From Rotaria sp. Silwood1 (taxonomy: Eukaryota; Rotifera; Eurotatoria; Philodinida; Philodinidae), in the NCBI GenBank assembly GCA_905250075.1, contig CAJNOP010000228.1, forward strand, positions 186,001 to 250,000: a DNA stretch of 64,000 nt. The letters run 5' to 3'. Below the pieces are notes generated by a model. It did no database searches. It was not told the DNA's origin and worked only from the letters and a program-made list of their open reading frames with translations. Each line of letters begins with the position of its first letter. Within the stretch, counting starts at the first letter, position 1. Below are positions 11,553 to 23,810 of this stretch, piece by piece. The position numbers and the translations under genes were made by a program.

Positions 11553-13549
11553 TTGATTATTATTCTAGACTGTAGATAGATTTTGAATTAGAAACTATTT
11601 ATATTCATGTATATTGTATAAAACAAAATTAGGAATGAATGAATAAGAAAAAAAGAAATGAAGATAATGATCGAGTCTGTTCTTTTGATATATAAAGAAC
11701 CAAAAGAAAATGAAAAGATTAATTAGGATTCAACGCTTGACTGAATCAAATACTTCAATGATATATAAACTACGATGAATATATATGTGACGATATTAAT
11801 ATAGAGTATTGCATCATTATAAGTATATTTATACTTTAAGTTCGTTGTATTTTCGTTTTTCGTTACTAATAAAGGTAAATACTGTAGCTTCGTGGGAAAT
11901 AATTTACTGATACAAATCTCAAGTCATAAAGTAGAATCTTATTAAACTCTTCGAGGACAAATTTTTTGTTTTCAATAAAAAAAAAATGTTTCTTCGAGCA
12001 AGTTTTTGATCAAAAATCGAAATTGTCATGAATAAAATTTAAAAAAATTCTAAAACAGCATTTGATTTTCTTTTTCTTATCTCGCCTCCTCATTGCGAGT
12101 ACTGAAGTTATTTATATTTATAAATCAATTCATATGAATTTTTATTTTGTAAAATTTGATTTGTTATTTTTCGAATAATTTCCGTCATTTTATTTCGAAG
12201 TAATATCTATTTTTGTTTGTACATTACTTTCATTATTAACAAGCTATTTTGAATGAATAGGAATATTGAATTTTAGTTAATCATTTTCTTTATTATCGTT
12301 ACAAGATATAACTAAGTCCACTTGAAAATCAGCCAGATCATCTGTTGAATGAATAATCGTATGTATTCGATCGATTTGAGCATTGTTGTTAGATGTAACT
12401 GTGTATCTAAAGCTGTTTGGTCCAATGTAGAATCGATCTTTTCAAATTTTTCTTCTAATCCACTATTACTTTCATGTATAGTGATGAGATTTCTATTTAT
12501 AAGAAGAAATATGTTTGTTGAACTGAGTGCATCATCGGTATATATTTCTGTTCCATGTGGAGGTTTTTTCAATTTGTCTAGTGATAGAAAATCTTGATTT
12601 TTCATAATAAAAACAGATTGTTGATTAGTATATTCGTTTTGATGTAGTTTTTCAGATTCCAAGACTTTAGTAACATCTTATTTTAGACTAGTACAGTATA
12701 CTCGGATAAATCAACATTGACCATGAAATGAGTGGTGCTCACTATCACTTTGTGCCATTTGAATATAATTGTATAGTTGTGATCTTTCTTTTTGATATTT
12801 ATTCTAAGTTAACTTGACAGCTTTGTTATCGTGTGGATCAACAAGCCAGTCCTCAATAGTATTCAGGCCAATGAAGTTCATTCTGAGAAAGTTGGATAAC
12901 ATACTCATAAAAATAGTTTTATTATTTCAATGAAAAACATATTGTAATTATTCTACAAGCTCTGAACTATGTTATTTTCAAGTGTCCTATTCAATATCGA
13001 ATCCTCATAATAAGGGCTATAGACTGAACCAATGAATTTGTTTATCAGTGATAATTATTAGAAAAAAAAAACTTTCAACAAACATTTGAAAATGATTTAA
13101 TCATAATTAACTATATTTTATAGAAGTTTAGCTGTATATGTTCACAACTTTGAGTTATATCTTAAATATAATGTCATTTGAATAGTTGCAGTTTATTTAT
13201 TGATTATTCTATCGTTGAATAGCTACACAAATGTATATATATCTATATGTTATTCTATATTCAGAAATTTATTTTGCAGTACTAATTATTTGGTTGGTGA
13301 GTATAACAAAATCAATTAAGTTGAATTGATATTACAGAGTGAAAATGATAAGAAACGCTCATTCTTTGACAAATAAACTCATTTGGTATATTAAAAAAAA
13401 AGAAAAAGAAAAATCTTTCATTTTGCATTCATAGTATATATGTTATAAACTACAGCTAAATTATTCTTTTTTTTTTTCTTTAAATATAAATGAAAAACAA
13501 ACAAACATTCAAATCGACTAAGCAGCAAAAAAAAATTTCGTTTTTTCTT
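11553..13549. other. Intergenic stretch with a possible decayed gene
   Basis: About 2 kb lie between the CDF start and the end of the FN3 gene. Apart from the candidate remnant at 12312-12885 on the minus strand, I see only AT-rich sequence with poly-A/T runs. The CDF promoter should lie just above 11552, but I recognise no specific motif. Confidence 0.5.
12312..12885 (-). pseudogene. Possible decayed gene or unrecognised small protein
   Basis: A 116-codon frame (12662-12312) begins MESEKLHQNE, with a hydrophilic acidic middle and a hydrophobic end. Upstream on the same strand, around 12885-12700, short stretches look protein-like (EDWLVDPHDNKAVKL and YQKERSQLYNYIQMAQSD) but are separated by stops and change frame. 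I do not recognise a family. It may be a remnant of a multi-exon gene or chance. The opposite strand also has an 82-codon frame here, which weakens the case. Confidence 0.3.
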
Positions 13550-16500
13550 TTACGGCTTATTTACATTTTTGACGACAATAATTCCTTTAAAGTTTGATGC
13601 AATTAAGATTCCTTGAAAACCTCGTAGAAAAGCTTGTCCAACAATATTCATTGATAATTGATTATGTGTTTCTTCTTTTGTTAATAAAACATCTGTTACA
13701 ACATTACGTACAATAACATCACCATCTATATTTCCAACACGTGTATTACCATTTTCTTCTCGTACAAAAACTGGTTTTTGTTCTTGTTGTGCTGAACGAT
13801 AATTATGTATGATAATTTCACCATCAACTTTTGATGTTTCACTTGTTTCATTACCTTTTAATTCTTGTAACATCATTTGTTTTGGACCACGAAATAATTG
13901 TAAATCATTAGTTAATGCTAATGTATCAAAACCATATTGTTCATTAGGTACAAGATTTTCATCCAGAAAAATTTCTTTAATTACTTCATTTAAACTTATA
14001 TTTACTGGAGTCTCAAGAGCTTGATGACCAGCAGCTTAATATAAAATAATAATAGAATTAGAAGAGTCAGACATTACAAATTTTTGTTCTCAATTTATTT
14101 AGTATCATTAAATAGAGCGCATCGAATAATCTATGAAAAACTACTTTTTCGATTGTTTGAAAGAAGTTTTTTTGTGACAATATTGAAAAAAAGACTAAAT
14201 TCTAAATATCATGATTAGATTCATCCATTAATACAGATATGTTATTGAGACATTATAGAATATTGTAAGCATTATTTTGAGATTCTGCAGAGATAATTGA
14301 TCAAACGAACTGTAATGTACATTACGGTTCATTTGGTTAATTTTGTCTGCAGAATCACGAGATAATTCTTATAATATTTTTCAAATAACAAAAAAAGAAT
14401 TTTTCCACAGATAATTCGATACGTTCTATTCAACGATACAAAATTTTACTAAAACTTCCAATTTCGACCCCTTTCCAATCCTGAATAAAAGTAGCGAACT
14501 TTCTATGAAGTGCTACATATTTCTCGTGTGTGCATACATGCGACAATAAACCTTAATTGGAAGTAATAATTTGCTTTTCATTAGTTTACATTTATTGAAG
14601 TGATAATTGACACATATTCTTTCCTTTGTGAAAAACATACATTTAGCGCAAATAGGCATACAAACAGCCTTTGTCTGGCGTTTTTGTTCCTAGGAGTTAA
14701 GGCGGCCTATATATCTACTCTAGTATCGACAAAGGTCGTGACTCTTTATCGAGATCTTAGTAATTAGTAAGCTCTAAAATAATAAACTCATGTCATAAGA
14801 TTAACTCGATTTCATTCAATGCTGCAACTGTAAAACTTTTGAAAATAGACTTGTCATTTTCTCAACTATATCTACTAACAGTTTTCAAATGAATTTTGAT
14901 CAAAGTTATAATGAAAAAGATACATATTACTAAAAACTAACGATTATTCTTCAGTAGACATTCTTAATGAGAAGGCAATATTTAAGTTATTTCAAAGCGA
15001 TTTTTAACGAGACTCAGACTAGAGATAGTGACAACATTCGTCTATTGAATGACGATTTCGATGAAAATATTGGTGACAGCATGGTTGAGATAAAGTTATC
15101 ACAAAAAGAAGAAGATGATATTTGAAACATAACTATTACACATGTGTACTGATGTGGTTACACTTTGTGGGGAGTCTGTTACCGTTTTCCAGAACTAAAC
15201 ATATGTTAAGAATGAAGGAAAGTTGTTTCATATGGATGTGATTTACGTATAGAGTTGATTTTTCATTAAGCTATAACAAGAATTTGACACTAACTGCTTC
15301 AATTCACAGCGTACTTTCTAAAATCCATTGATGTGTTAATTAATTTTCTTATGTAATTGGAACACATTATATAGAATAAGAATGTTTATGCTTAGAAAAA
15401 TGAGACTAGACTATGGAATTTTTAATCTGTTCATTTTCTTTAGAAGCCTCAAGTGTTCGAAAAACTCGAATTCCGATATAAAGAAAACTTAAGTAGAGTA
15501 GCTTCCAAAAATAGATGTTGTGTATGCAATTTATGGAAAACTATACACATCTTGAAAAGTGTTAGATGTCGACAAGGCTTTGTTGAAAAATTTTGAACTT
15601 TTATTTATGAAACTTAGTCTAGTTGAGGGTGTTTTTTTTAGAAGCTGAATGACCATGCTGGTTAACATGTATCTAACTGACATTATGCTCATACTACAGT
15701 ACTGCTAATCATGGAATGACCCCGGACAAGTCCCCAACGCATGTTGACTTCGGGTCATTCGTCTGATAACATGTTGACTAAGTTGTGATATTAGACACTT
15801 ATTATACTGTAAAATAGCTGAAAGACAGAGATGCCTTTCTTTGTTTATCATAATCATCGTATTTCTTAGATCCATATGTCAACATATTTATTTTCGTAAG
15901 TCTACTATGATCTACTCATAATTTCTCGAGGTCTATATGTGCTTACATTCTTCTAGAATTTTCATATATATAGTTATTATCACTAAATGGTTGGTGTCAA
16001 AGATTTCAGTCTAATCTAATTTTCTATGACTTATCTTCTTTCAGATAAGCATAATCTATTAATGAAAGATTTGCAATTATTATGATTAATAGACTTGATC
16101 TCTGATAGCCTATTTTGTTTTTTTTTGTATTTCTTACCAGCTCGCATAACACCACCAACAACACTTTCCAAACTTTGTTCAATTTTTTTCAAGAATAATG
16201 ATGGATCATATAGTTTAACTAAAATAAAAAAATAGAAATAATTTAAATTTTACTTCGAATAATTTTTTTTTTTTTGAAAGTCTATTTAAAAAATCAAAAA
16301 TATATATTAACCTGCATCTGTTTCAAATTTAAATTGTTGTATAATATTATTTTCATCATTAGATAATGGTAATGCTTGATTATGTATTTTAAAAGCATAA
16401 GCCGTATTTTCTTGAAGATTTTTAATAGTCATACTTAAATGATCTTTATCAATTGTTCCAACCTTTTTAAAATATCGAATGAATATTTTTCTTTTTTTTT

Positions 16501-19074
16501 TTATAAAAATCTAAATTATTTCCATACTTTAGTCCAATCATCATCAGCTGTTTCTTTTTTTGAATAAACATCAAAAACATCTTCAAATGAAGCTGGTTTA
16601 TCATTAGGAACAATAGCTTCGATAAGAACACTTGTAGCATCAGTTTGATGAATAGCAAATTGAGGAGGAGGAACTCGTTTTTTAGCTTCATCTTTGACCA
16701 CTAGATTAATAAAAGAAAAAATTGAAAGAAAAATTTTGAAATAAGTAGAAAAATTTAACGAACATCGTGGTTTGCGTGATGGTGGCATTTTAACATCAAG
16801 AACAAGTGAAAGTTGTGAAGTACTAGCTTCATTTCCTGGTGTTATTCCACGTAAAATTGGTGTAAAACGAAATTTATAATTAGTATCTTGTTCAAGTTTG
16901 TTAATAGTTAAATGAGGACTATCACGAGTTATATCCGGCATCTGAAAACAAAGAGGGTTCATCTTTCATTATGTTTAGATATCAATTTATTCATACTTGT
17001 TTCCATTGATCTAATTGATCAATTGTTGTATATTCAACTTTATATCGATCGAATTCTTTAAAGCCTTCTTCTGAAATATCAACATCAACAGTATTTGATG
17101 ATGTTGGTACAATACGTAATGAACTAAGCCATTCATTAACATTATGTACGGTCAATACGTCTGGTTCGGCTTCGTCTTGTGTAAATAAAAAGAAAAAGAA
17201 AAAGAATTTCACAAATCAAATCGATCAAATACGGAATGGTCTAAAAGTCAGTTTAATGAAAAAAACAATTGAATATCTTTGCCATAGTTTGTTCAAATAA
17301 GCCGACTTTTTTTTACCGAAGATAAATGAATATGAAAAATATTGAAAAGAATCTTTTTGATAGATCACTATTGGCTCCGACATAAAAATGCAGTCTTTCC
17401 TGATTATTTTAAACGAAAGATCTTCTCAGCAGGTCCAAAGTTTCTGAACCTATATATTATCAAATAGAAACAGACGGGTGTGGGTAAAGAGAACAACTAC
17501 ATTCAGAGGTTATAAAATACCATAACTCACACCTATACCCCGTCCTTCGAAAGCTATCATGAAGGTATAATGTAGTATTTTTCGGCGAAATATATCTGTG
17601 AATCAGCTTGGAAAGCTCTTCTGTCAAGAATAATCAAGGAAAGATTGTATTTCTCTATCGAAGTCGACAGTGATAAATCAAAATGATTCTGTTCAATATT
17701 TTCCTTAAGGATACTATCAACCATGAACACGATTGTTTGTCATCAGTAAAAAAAAAAAGAAAGTCATCTTATTTGATTAAACTATAGAGAAGATATTCAA
17801 TTTTTTCTTCGATTAACTGACATTTGAACTAGCCTTTATATAATACCTGATTTTGCAGCTTGTTGTGATTCTGATGGTACCAAACGAAATTGGCATTGTT
17901 GAGCATCAGTTAAATTATCTATTTTAGCTGAACCTTGTGAACGAGGAACTTTTGTAACTTTAATCCATTCTGTTTGACCTGCTTCTTTCTTTTCAATATC
18001 ATACATATTTATTGTATCATTTTCATCTTTTTTCCATGTTAATTGAACAGAATTAGCCGAAAGAATTTCAACATCAGGTATTATAATATGTTTTTTATCT
18101 TTTGAATTTATGTATATATCATCTGTTGGTTTACTAGTAAATATTTTTCCATTACCAAGATGAGCTTTTAAACGAAAACGTGATGGAATATTATCATCAT
18201 TATCATTAGCAATTAATGATGATACATCTAATTCAATTTGATTTTGTTTTTTATCAATTTTTTCTTCAATAGGTAACCATTCTTTATCACCTAATTGTCG
18301 TTCAATTGTATAATAATCAATACCTGATGATGAACTTGGTGATATCCATTCACATACAAGACGACCTAGAGAATTTTGATTAGATAATGGTACATCTTCA
18401 TAACGAACAGTAAATGAAATTAATTCAATATCATCTGGTTTATCATTATCATCTTTTATTCGAACACTTTTTTTAGCACGTCGTTTTTCATCATATTCTG
18501 CTAATTCAGCTTCATATTTAGCTTTAGCTCGTAGACGAGATGCTCTATCATCATCTGAATTTGAAACTGGTGAATTATCATGTTCTTCACTTATTCGATT
18601 TCGACGTTCACGATTTGGATAAGGACGTTGATATGATACGTATGATGATGGTCGTTTTTTATGATCATCTTTTTCCATTTCACGAAGACGTTGATAAGCA
18701 ATACTTCCTGGCAAAACTATTGGCTCATTTATACGATCAAATTCATAATAAGATCGTGGTCGCATTCTTCCAATAGGTGTTGTATCAAAATACCAACCAA
18801 GAAATATTTCATCTTCACCAAGCATACGTAAAATACGATTTAATTGTGATTCTTGACCATTAATCTAAATTATATATAAATATTAATATTTAATAAAATT
18901 TAACTTAATAAAACTCACTGTTTCAAAACTATTTCGTAAAAAATGATAATCTTCTAAACGTTGTTCAGCTCCAGCAGCCATAAAATGTGTAACTAAATGT
19001 GATGTGTCTTCCTATATTATAGAAAAATTTTTGTAAGATTTCAATTCATATACATGTATGAAATAACTTACCAT
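13550..19074 (-). CDS. Fibronectin type III-like multidomain protein (unidentified)
   Basis: Nine exons give one continuous frame of 786 residues: 19074-19072, 19011-18919, 18864-17847, 17175-16997, 16941-16764, 16700-16528, 16462-16312, 16218-16138 and 14034-13550. The first coding exon is only the ATG. The N-terminal third is charged, with a basic and acidic low-complexity stretch around residues 95-170. From about residue 175 onward there are beta-strand-rich segments with FN3 hallmarks, such as SVQLTWKKDENDT and MYDIEKKEAGQTEWIKV. These resemble the modules of twitchin/titin-like and cytoskeletal linker proteins, probably three to four copies. No signal peptide, kinase or membrane segment is visible, so I expect an intracellular protein. 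The last exon, after a 2.1-kb intron, has no recognisable domain. Specific identity is unknown. Confidence 0.75.
14037..16137. other. Long last intron of the FN3 gene
   Basis: This intron is about 2.1 kb, against 50-650 bp for the others in the gene. It contains no exon-like frame. A short palindrome near 15712-15760 has GAATGACCC at one end and GGGTCATTC at the other, perhaps a scar of a small foldback element. Confidence 0.6.
17473..17545. repeat. Telomere-like hairpin in FN3 intron
   Basis: GACGGGTGTGGGT at 17473 faces ACTCACACCTATACCCCGTCC at 17525-17545. The reverse complement of the latter reads GGACGGGGTATAGGTGTGAG, so the arms match imperfectly, with small gaps. The loop is about 40 bases. 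Confidence 0.6.
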
Positions 19075-20890
19075 GTCTTATTTGTCTAGTCCTTAACTGA
19101 ATACAATATCAAATAAAGAAAGGTATTGGTTTTACTCAATAGATATAGGCAAGCGTCTGTTGCACGTGCAAAGTAATATTATATATCTTATAGACAAAAA
19201 AAAAGTTCTTATAGATTTATTTCGAGCTTCTGTTCTTGATGAATCTCATCATCAACAAAAAAAACGATAGGCGAAAGTCAGACAGATGTTGTTGTTGTTA
19301 TTTTCTGTTAGTGGGTCTATTGCTTATCATATTGATAGATCGTATCAGTAAATCATCACATTCATCCGTAATGGAATATTTTCATCACATATAACGATTT
19401 TTGCTTTATTATATTATTATCAAAACAGAATAACAACGAATAGTTCTGGAAAATAAATGAAAAATAGAGACCAGACAAAAAAAAATATATAGAAGAGAAT
19501 GCTAGTGGTATAAATGACCCTGCAGCTTTGCACCAAAATATATGTAAAAGCTTTACCAATATTTATTCCAGTCAAGGTCATTTTTTTATGTTTTCGTCTA
19601 ACAATCTGTAATAGGTTGGATATCCTATACCAATAAACAATTATTACTATATGTTTATTTATTTCTTAGCTTTGATGTAGCTAGCAGCATATTTAGTGTA
19701 CTTTGCTAAATTATATTTCAAGTTTCTGTTAGTATTTGAATGTCATAGTAATTATACCATAGGATTGGCAATGCCAAAAAAGAAACCACATAATAGAGTA
19801 AACAAGAACAGTGCGTTGATGGACAAAGATAAAAGAATTTTTTTATTTATATTATTATTCTAATGCAATGTTTTCATATGTATAGAGAATTTATAATTTA
19901 ATTTAGTTGAATTAAGTGTTTGAGAGTCAAATTTTTCTTTTTATTAATTACTCAATGATAGTTTCTAATGCTATAACAGATTTTAACTGAATAATCATAA
20001 AATAATGATTAATTAATGAATAATAATTTCGATGATAGAAAAAACCGAGAAACTATCAATCTAGTAAATTCTGTTTTTATTTTGGTTAATGATTGATTAT
20101 ATATAAGTTCGAAGGCCTGTTGTATAACCTATATCTAAACTATTTAGGATGCTTCTATATTGTTTGTTATTTTGATTGATATATCATTTGGGGGGTCAAG
20201 AAAAATATCGATTTCAAATGTATTAACTACCATATAATGCCCACACAATGTTTTATATCTGTCTTTCATAATGCGCAACGATTGTAAATGTCTGTAGTCT
20301 TTTACTATTTTCTCCACAGATGTTAATGAATATAACAGTTGTGGAAAACAAAATGTAAGAATATGTTAACATATATTGGTACTTCGAGACCGATTATTTA
20401 TGCCATACGAGCTGATCAATATCGACAACAAAAATATCAGACAATATATAATTAATAAGAAATATTCTGTTTCAAATGAATAAAATAATCATCCCTAAGA
20501 TGTTTAAAACAGAAAAAATTTTTCTTCAATTTGCAATTTTCATAATAATAAATCATAATCTGTTGTTGTTTTTTTTTCTATACTTTGATTAATTCAAATA
20601 AAAAGAGAAAACTATATCATGCAAATAATTCGTCGAATGTTTATTAAGCAGGAACAAAAATGCAAATACAATAGATTTTAAATCTCACGAGAAAATAAAA
20701 AAAAAAAAAAATGAATAAATTCACAAAATAATTTACTCATGTGCAAAAATTTCTATTTATATAAATAGAAATTAATTAATACATAGTCCATAGTGCTTTC
20801 AATGCTTTTATCAAACCCATATTATTATAATTAAAATAACTATTATAAAATAAAATAAATAGAATATTTTTTTTTTGTTTTTAAGAATTC
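19075..20890. other. Intergenic stretch, no gene seen
   Basis: About 1.8 kb of AT-rich sequence lie between the FN3 start and the SDHD stop. Short frames (for example minus 19559-19362) show no family resemblance. The FN3 5' untranslated region and promoter should lie just above 19074. Confidence 0.55.
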
Positions 20891-21432
20891 CTACCAAAGT
20901 CCAGCAAAAGCAATTGTTGTAAGTATATATCGAATAATATTAGCTAATGGTAATGCTTTTCTTGGACAATAATCAATTAATACTGCATCCATTCCTATCA
21001 ACAGAATATTAATATATTATTATTCTATAAAAAAAAAAATCTTCAAGAGAAAACAAAACCCCAATGTGCATGAATAGCAAGTGAAACAGCCAATAAATAA
21101 TTCATAAACATTGAACTAAATATAAATGAGATTGGAATGATAGCAAGCATGGTTAAGGCTACAACACGTTCTATTTTCCAATGTTCAGAACCAGTTAAAC
21201 CTATTGATGTTTGTGGATGATTCATTGAATATTCTGGTTGAATAATAGTTCCACCACCAGTCATAGACATCATTGTTTTCTATATAAATCAAATTTAAAA
21301 AAAAAATAGCAGGAAAAAAAAAAGAACAGAAAAGATTACTGATGATGGACCACCAAGAAAACTTGAACTAATCAAACATGAATTAACAATACAATTTATG
21401 AAACGAAAACTACGTGTATCAGTAAAATCCAT
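20891..21432 (-). CDS. SDHD: Succinate dehydrogenase cytochrome b small subunit, mitochondrial
   Basis: This is one of the two membrane anchors of mitochondrial complex II. It holds haem b and helps form the ubiquinone site. Three exons (21432-21340, 21279-21060, 20994-20891) give 138 residues, close to the usual size after presequence differences. The pattern HWKIERVVAL, then three hydrophobic helices, the IHAHWG motif with the His expected to ligate haem, and the IDY pair expected near the quinone site match SDHD well. The protein ends FAGLW. The first exon is only moderately basic for a mitochondrial presequence (MDFTDTRSFRF). The ATG at 21432 is chosen because it joins in frame to exon 2. 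ATGs at the start of exon 2 could be alternatives. Confidence 0.9.
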
Positions 21433-23810
21433 TCTTTTTTTTTTTACAAATTGAAATCTAAAATAAATAAAAGATTTATTATTGGTTGATATTAAAAAAC
21501 CATACCTGAAAATGGAACGATTTTGTTCAATGAAGAATATATAATCTGTATTCTATTGAAAATAATATCTACTGTAATACAAAAAAATATTGTATATAAT
21601 GATTGTTGTTCTTGATAAGAATATATTTCAAATTTTTAACATCTATTATTAATCAATTACGTTATCTGATTATACTTAGAATCTATTCAAACACTTACTT
21701 GAATCATACTGAGTTTTTTTTAATATAAGACTAAAGTATTCAAGAAGTTTCTATTCTCAAAAAAGAAAATCCGATATGAATATTTTTATGCTGCATCTAA
21801 ATTACAAACACTTTCTAGAAAATTCTCCTATTATATTTATTTTCATATGTTTCTAAAGTACGACTATTTTTTTTCTCTTCTATTCTGCATCGAGAATATT
21901 TTTCTAATGTACGATCACTTTCGGCTCTTCTTCCGATTCTACTTCGTAGATATTTTTCCGTTCAATTAAGAAAAAAAACCTCCACAATCAAGAAGACGTA
22001 AGCGTAAATCATAGTTTCATTTTTTTTAATCACGTAAACATCAGAATTCGTATGAAAGATAGATCATTAAAAAAATGTTTAATTTAATAGTAAAAAAAAA
22101 ATCTCGGATCTATTTTATTGCTATTAAATTGTGTTTATGCCGATTGAAGTCATAAAATTTTTCTCTTGTCGTTATTTAATGTTAACTTTATCGTTCTATC
22201 AAAACATAATGAACATTAAAAAACATTGATTTTCAAATTTCGATTTGAAATATTGTCTAATGATAAACATCAATGAGAATAATTCATATCTTTTGATGTG
22301 CTTCACTTCTTAAGTAAAAGTATCAAAACTGCTGATGTATATGAGCAATGTAAAACGACAAACTTTATTTTTGGAATAGAAATAATGAAATAATCTTTAA
22401 TTTTCATAATAAACTATTCTCATTAAGTTTTAGTCTCTATGGAAAGTTTTATATTGAAATTTAAAAATGAATTTTTGCCAATCTAAAGTTTAGAGCAACT
22501 ATATTTTGAAATTTTCTTCTCTATGATAATAAACTACTGTTTGGATGAATTTTCAAATAACTAAGATCTTCGAAACTAGTTCTTTGATTTTCGTTCGAAG
22601 TTTATTAGTAAATAAAATATGCTTTGATGAGAGAATCGGACACATCTCATCTTACTCTGAGATTATTTAAATCGAGAAGAAAATTTCTGTCTCATCATTC
22701 TACTACATAGTGTTAAAACATATCATAAAAATCCAATATCTTAGTAGAAGAATTCGAATTCTTCTCTGAAATATTCATTCTACATAATGTGCATAATCTT
22801 AACTGCAAATAGTTAATTAATTAGAAAACTTCCCTGGTAAGACTGATTAACATATCAATAATCCATCATAGTAATCTACTTTTTCTTTTGTATTATTAAA
22901 ATATTTTTATAGTATAAAAAGCTAACAGTATGACATATTCTATCATTGCAATGGATTCTCTTTATGTATTTATCGGTCTCCTTAACCTTTTTTTTACCAA
23001 GTAAAAAAAAAATATGCTTTATCTAAATGAAAAAACTTTCTTCTATTCATTAATTTGTATATAAATACTTTCAACATATTTGTTTCTTTGTATAAACTCT
23101 ATTCTATTATCATAGTCTACTGTCTAACTAATAACTACATTCTATAGTTTGATTGACATATACTGGTCATGCCCGTTATCAAGTACAAAATTATAATCAA
23201 AAAAATAAAATCAAGAATTCTAATCCCATTGTAATTGAAACAATACATCTGGTTTAATCAATATATATATTACATACGTCAATCAAATATGCACTGGTTT
23301 TTCTCATATACGATCTGAAAAATTTTTCAATCAATATTCTAATTGGTATATAAAATTACGAATAAAAAAATTTCGATAGAGTTCGCTAAATATTAAAGAT
23401 AAAATACAAAAACGAAGAAAAAAAAATCTTTGATAAAAATTTTCATTTTATTTTTTTAAATTAATATATCATAGAAATAAAAGTATTATTAATTATATAT
23501 ATTTCGATGAATCATTCATACTCTGACATGAAATGCAACTAAGTGATTGACCGTTGATATCGGTCATTTATTTGCTTTTTTCTTTTTTTTTCGTTCTTGA
23601 GAATACTCATTCGTATATACTACTCGTCATTTTTTTCTTTCTTTTTTTCTTCATCTAAATAATCAAAAAAAAGAAAAAATATTATCGCGCGTAAAACTTT
23701 CTTAGTTTTTTTTTTTTGCTTTAGTTTTAATAGATTTTTGCTCTCGTTCATCAACCCGTGTATCCTTGTGTTTATAAAAGTATAGAAAATTATTTCATAC
23801 AATTAAACAA
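21433..23810. other. Divergent intergenic region between SDHD and SPOP
   Basis: About 2.4 kb should hold the promoters of both divergently transcribed genes. No TATA box or clear motif can be assigned. It contains a degenerate copy of the edge MITE at 22212-22480 and poly-T runs. No other gene is seen. Confidence 0.55.
22212..22480. repeat. Degenerate copy of the edge MITE
   Basis: The left part (AACATTAAAAAACATTGATTTTC, AAATTTCGATTTGAAA) resembles the arm at 1-60. The right part, around 22436-22475 (CTCTATGGAAAGTTTTATATTGAAATTT), resembles its reverse complement, as at 237-297. Size and orientation agree with a relative of the 300-bp foldback element. It is strongly decayed. Confidence 0.55.
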
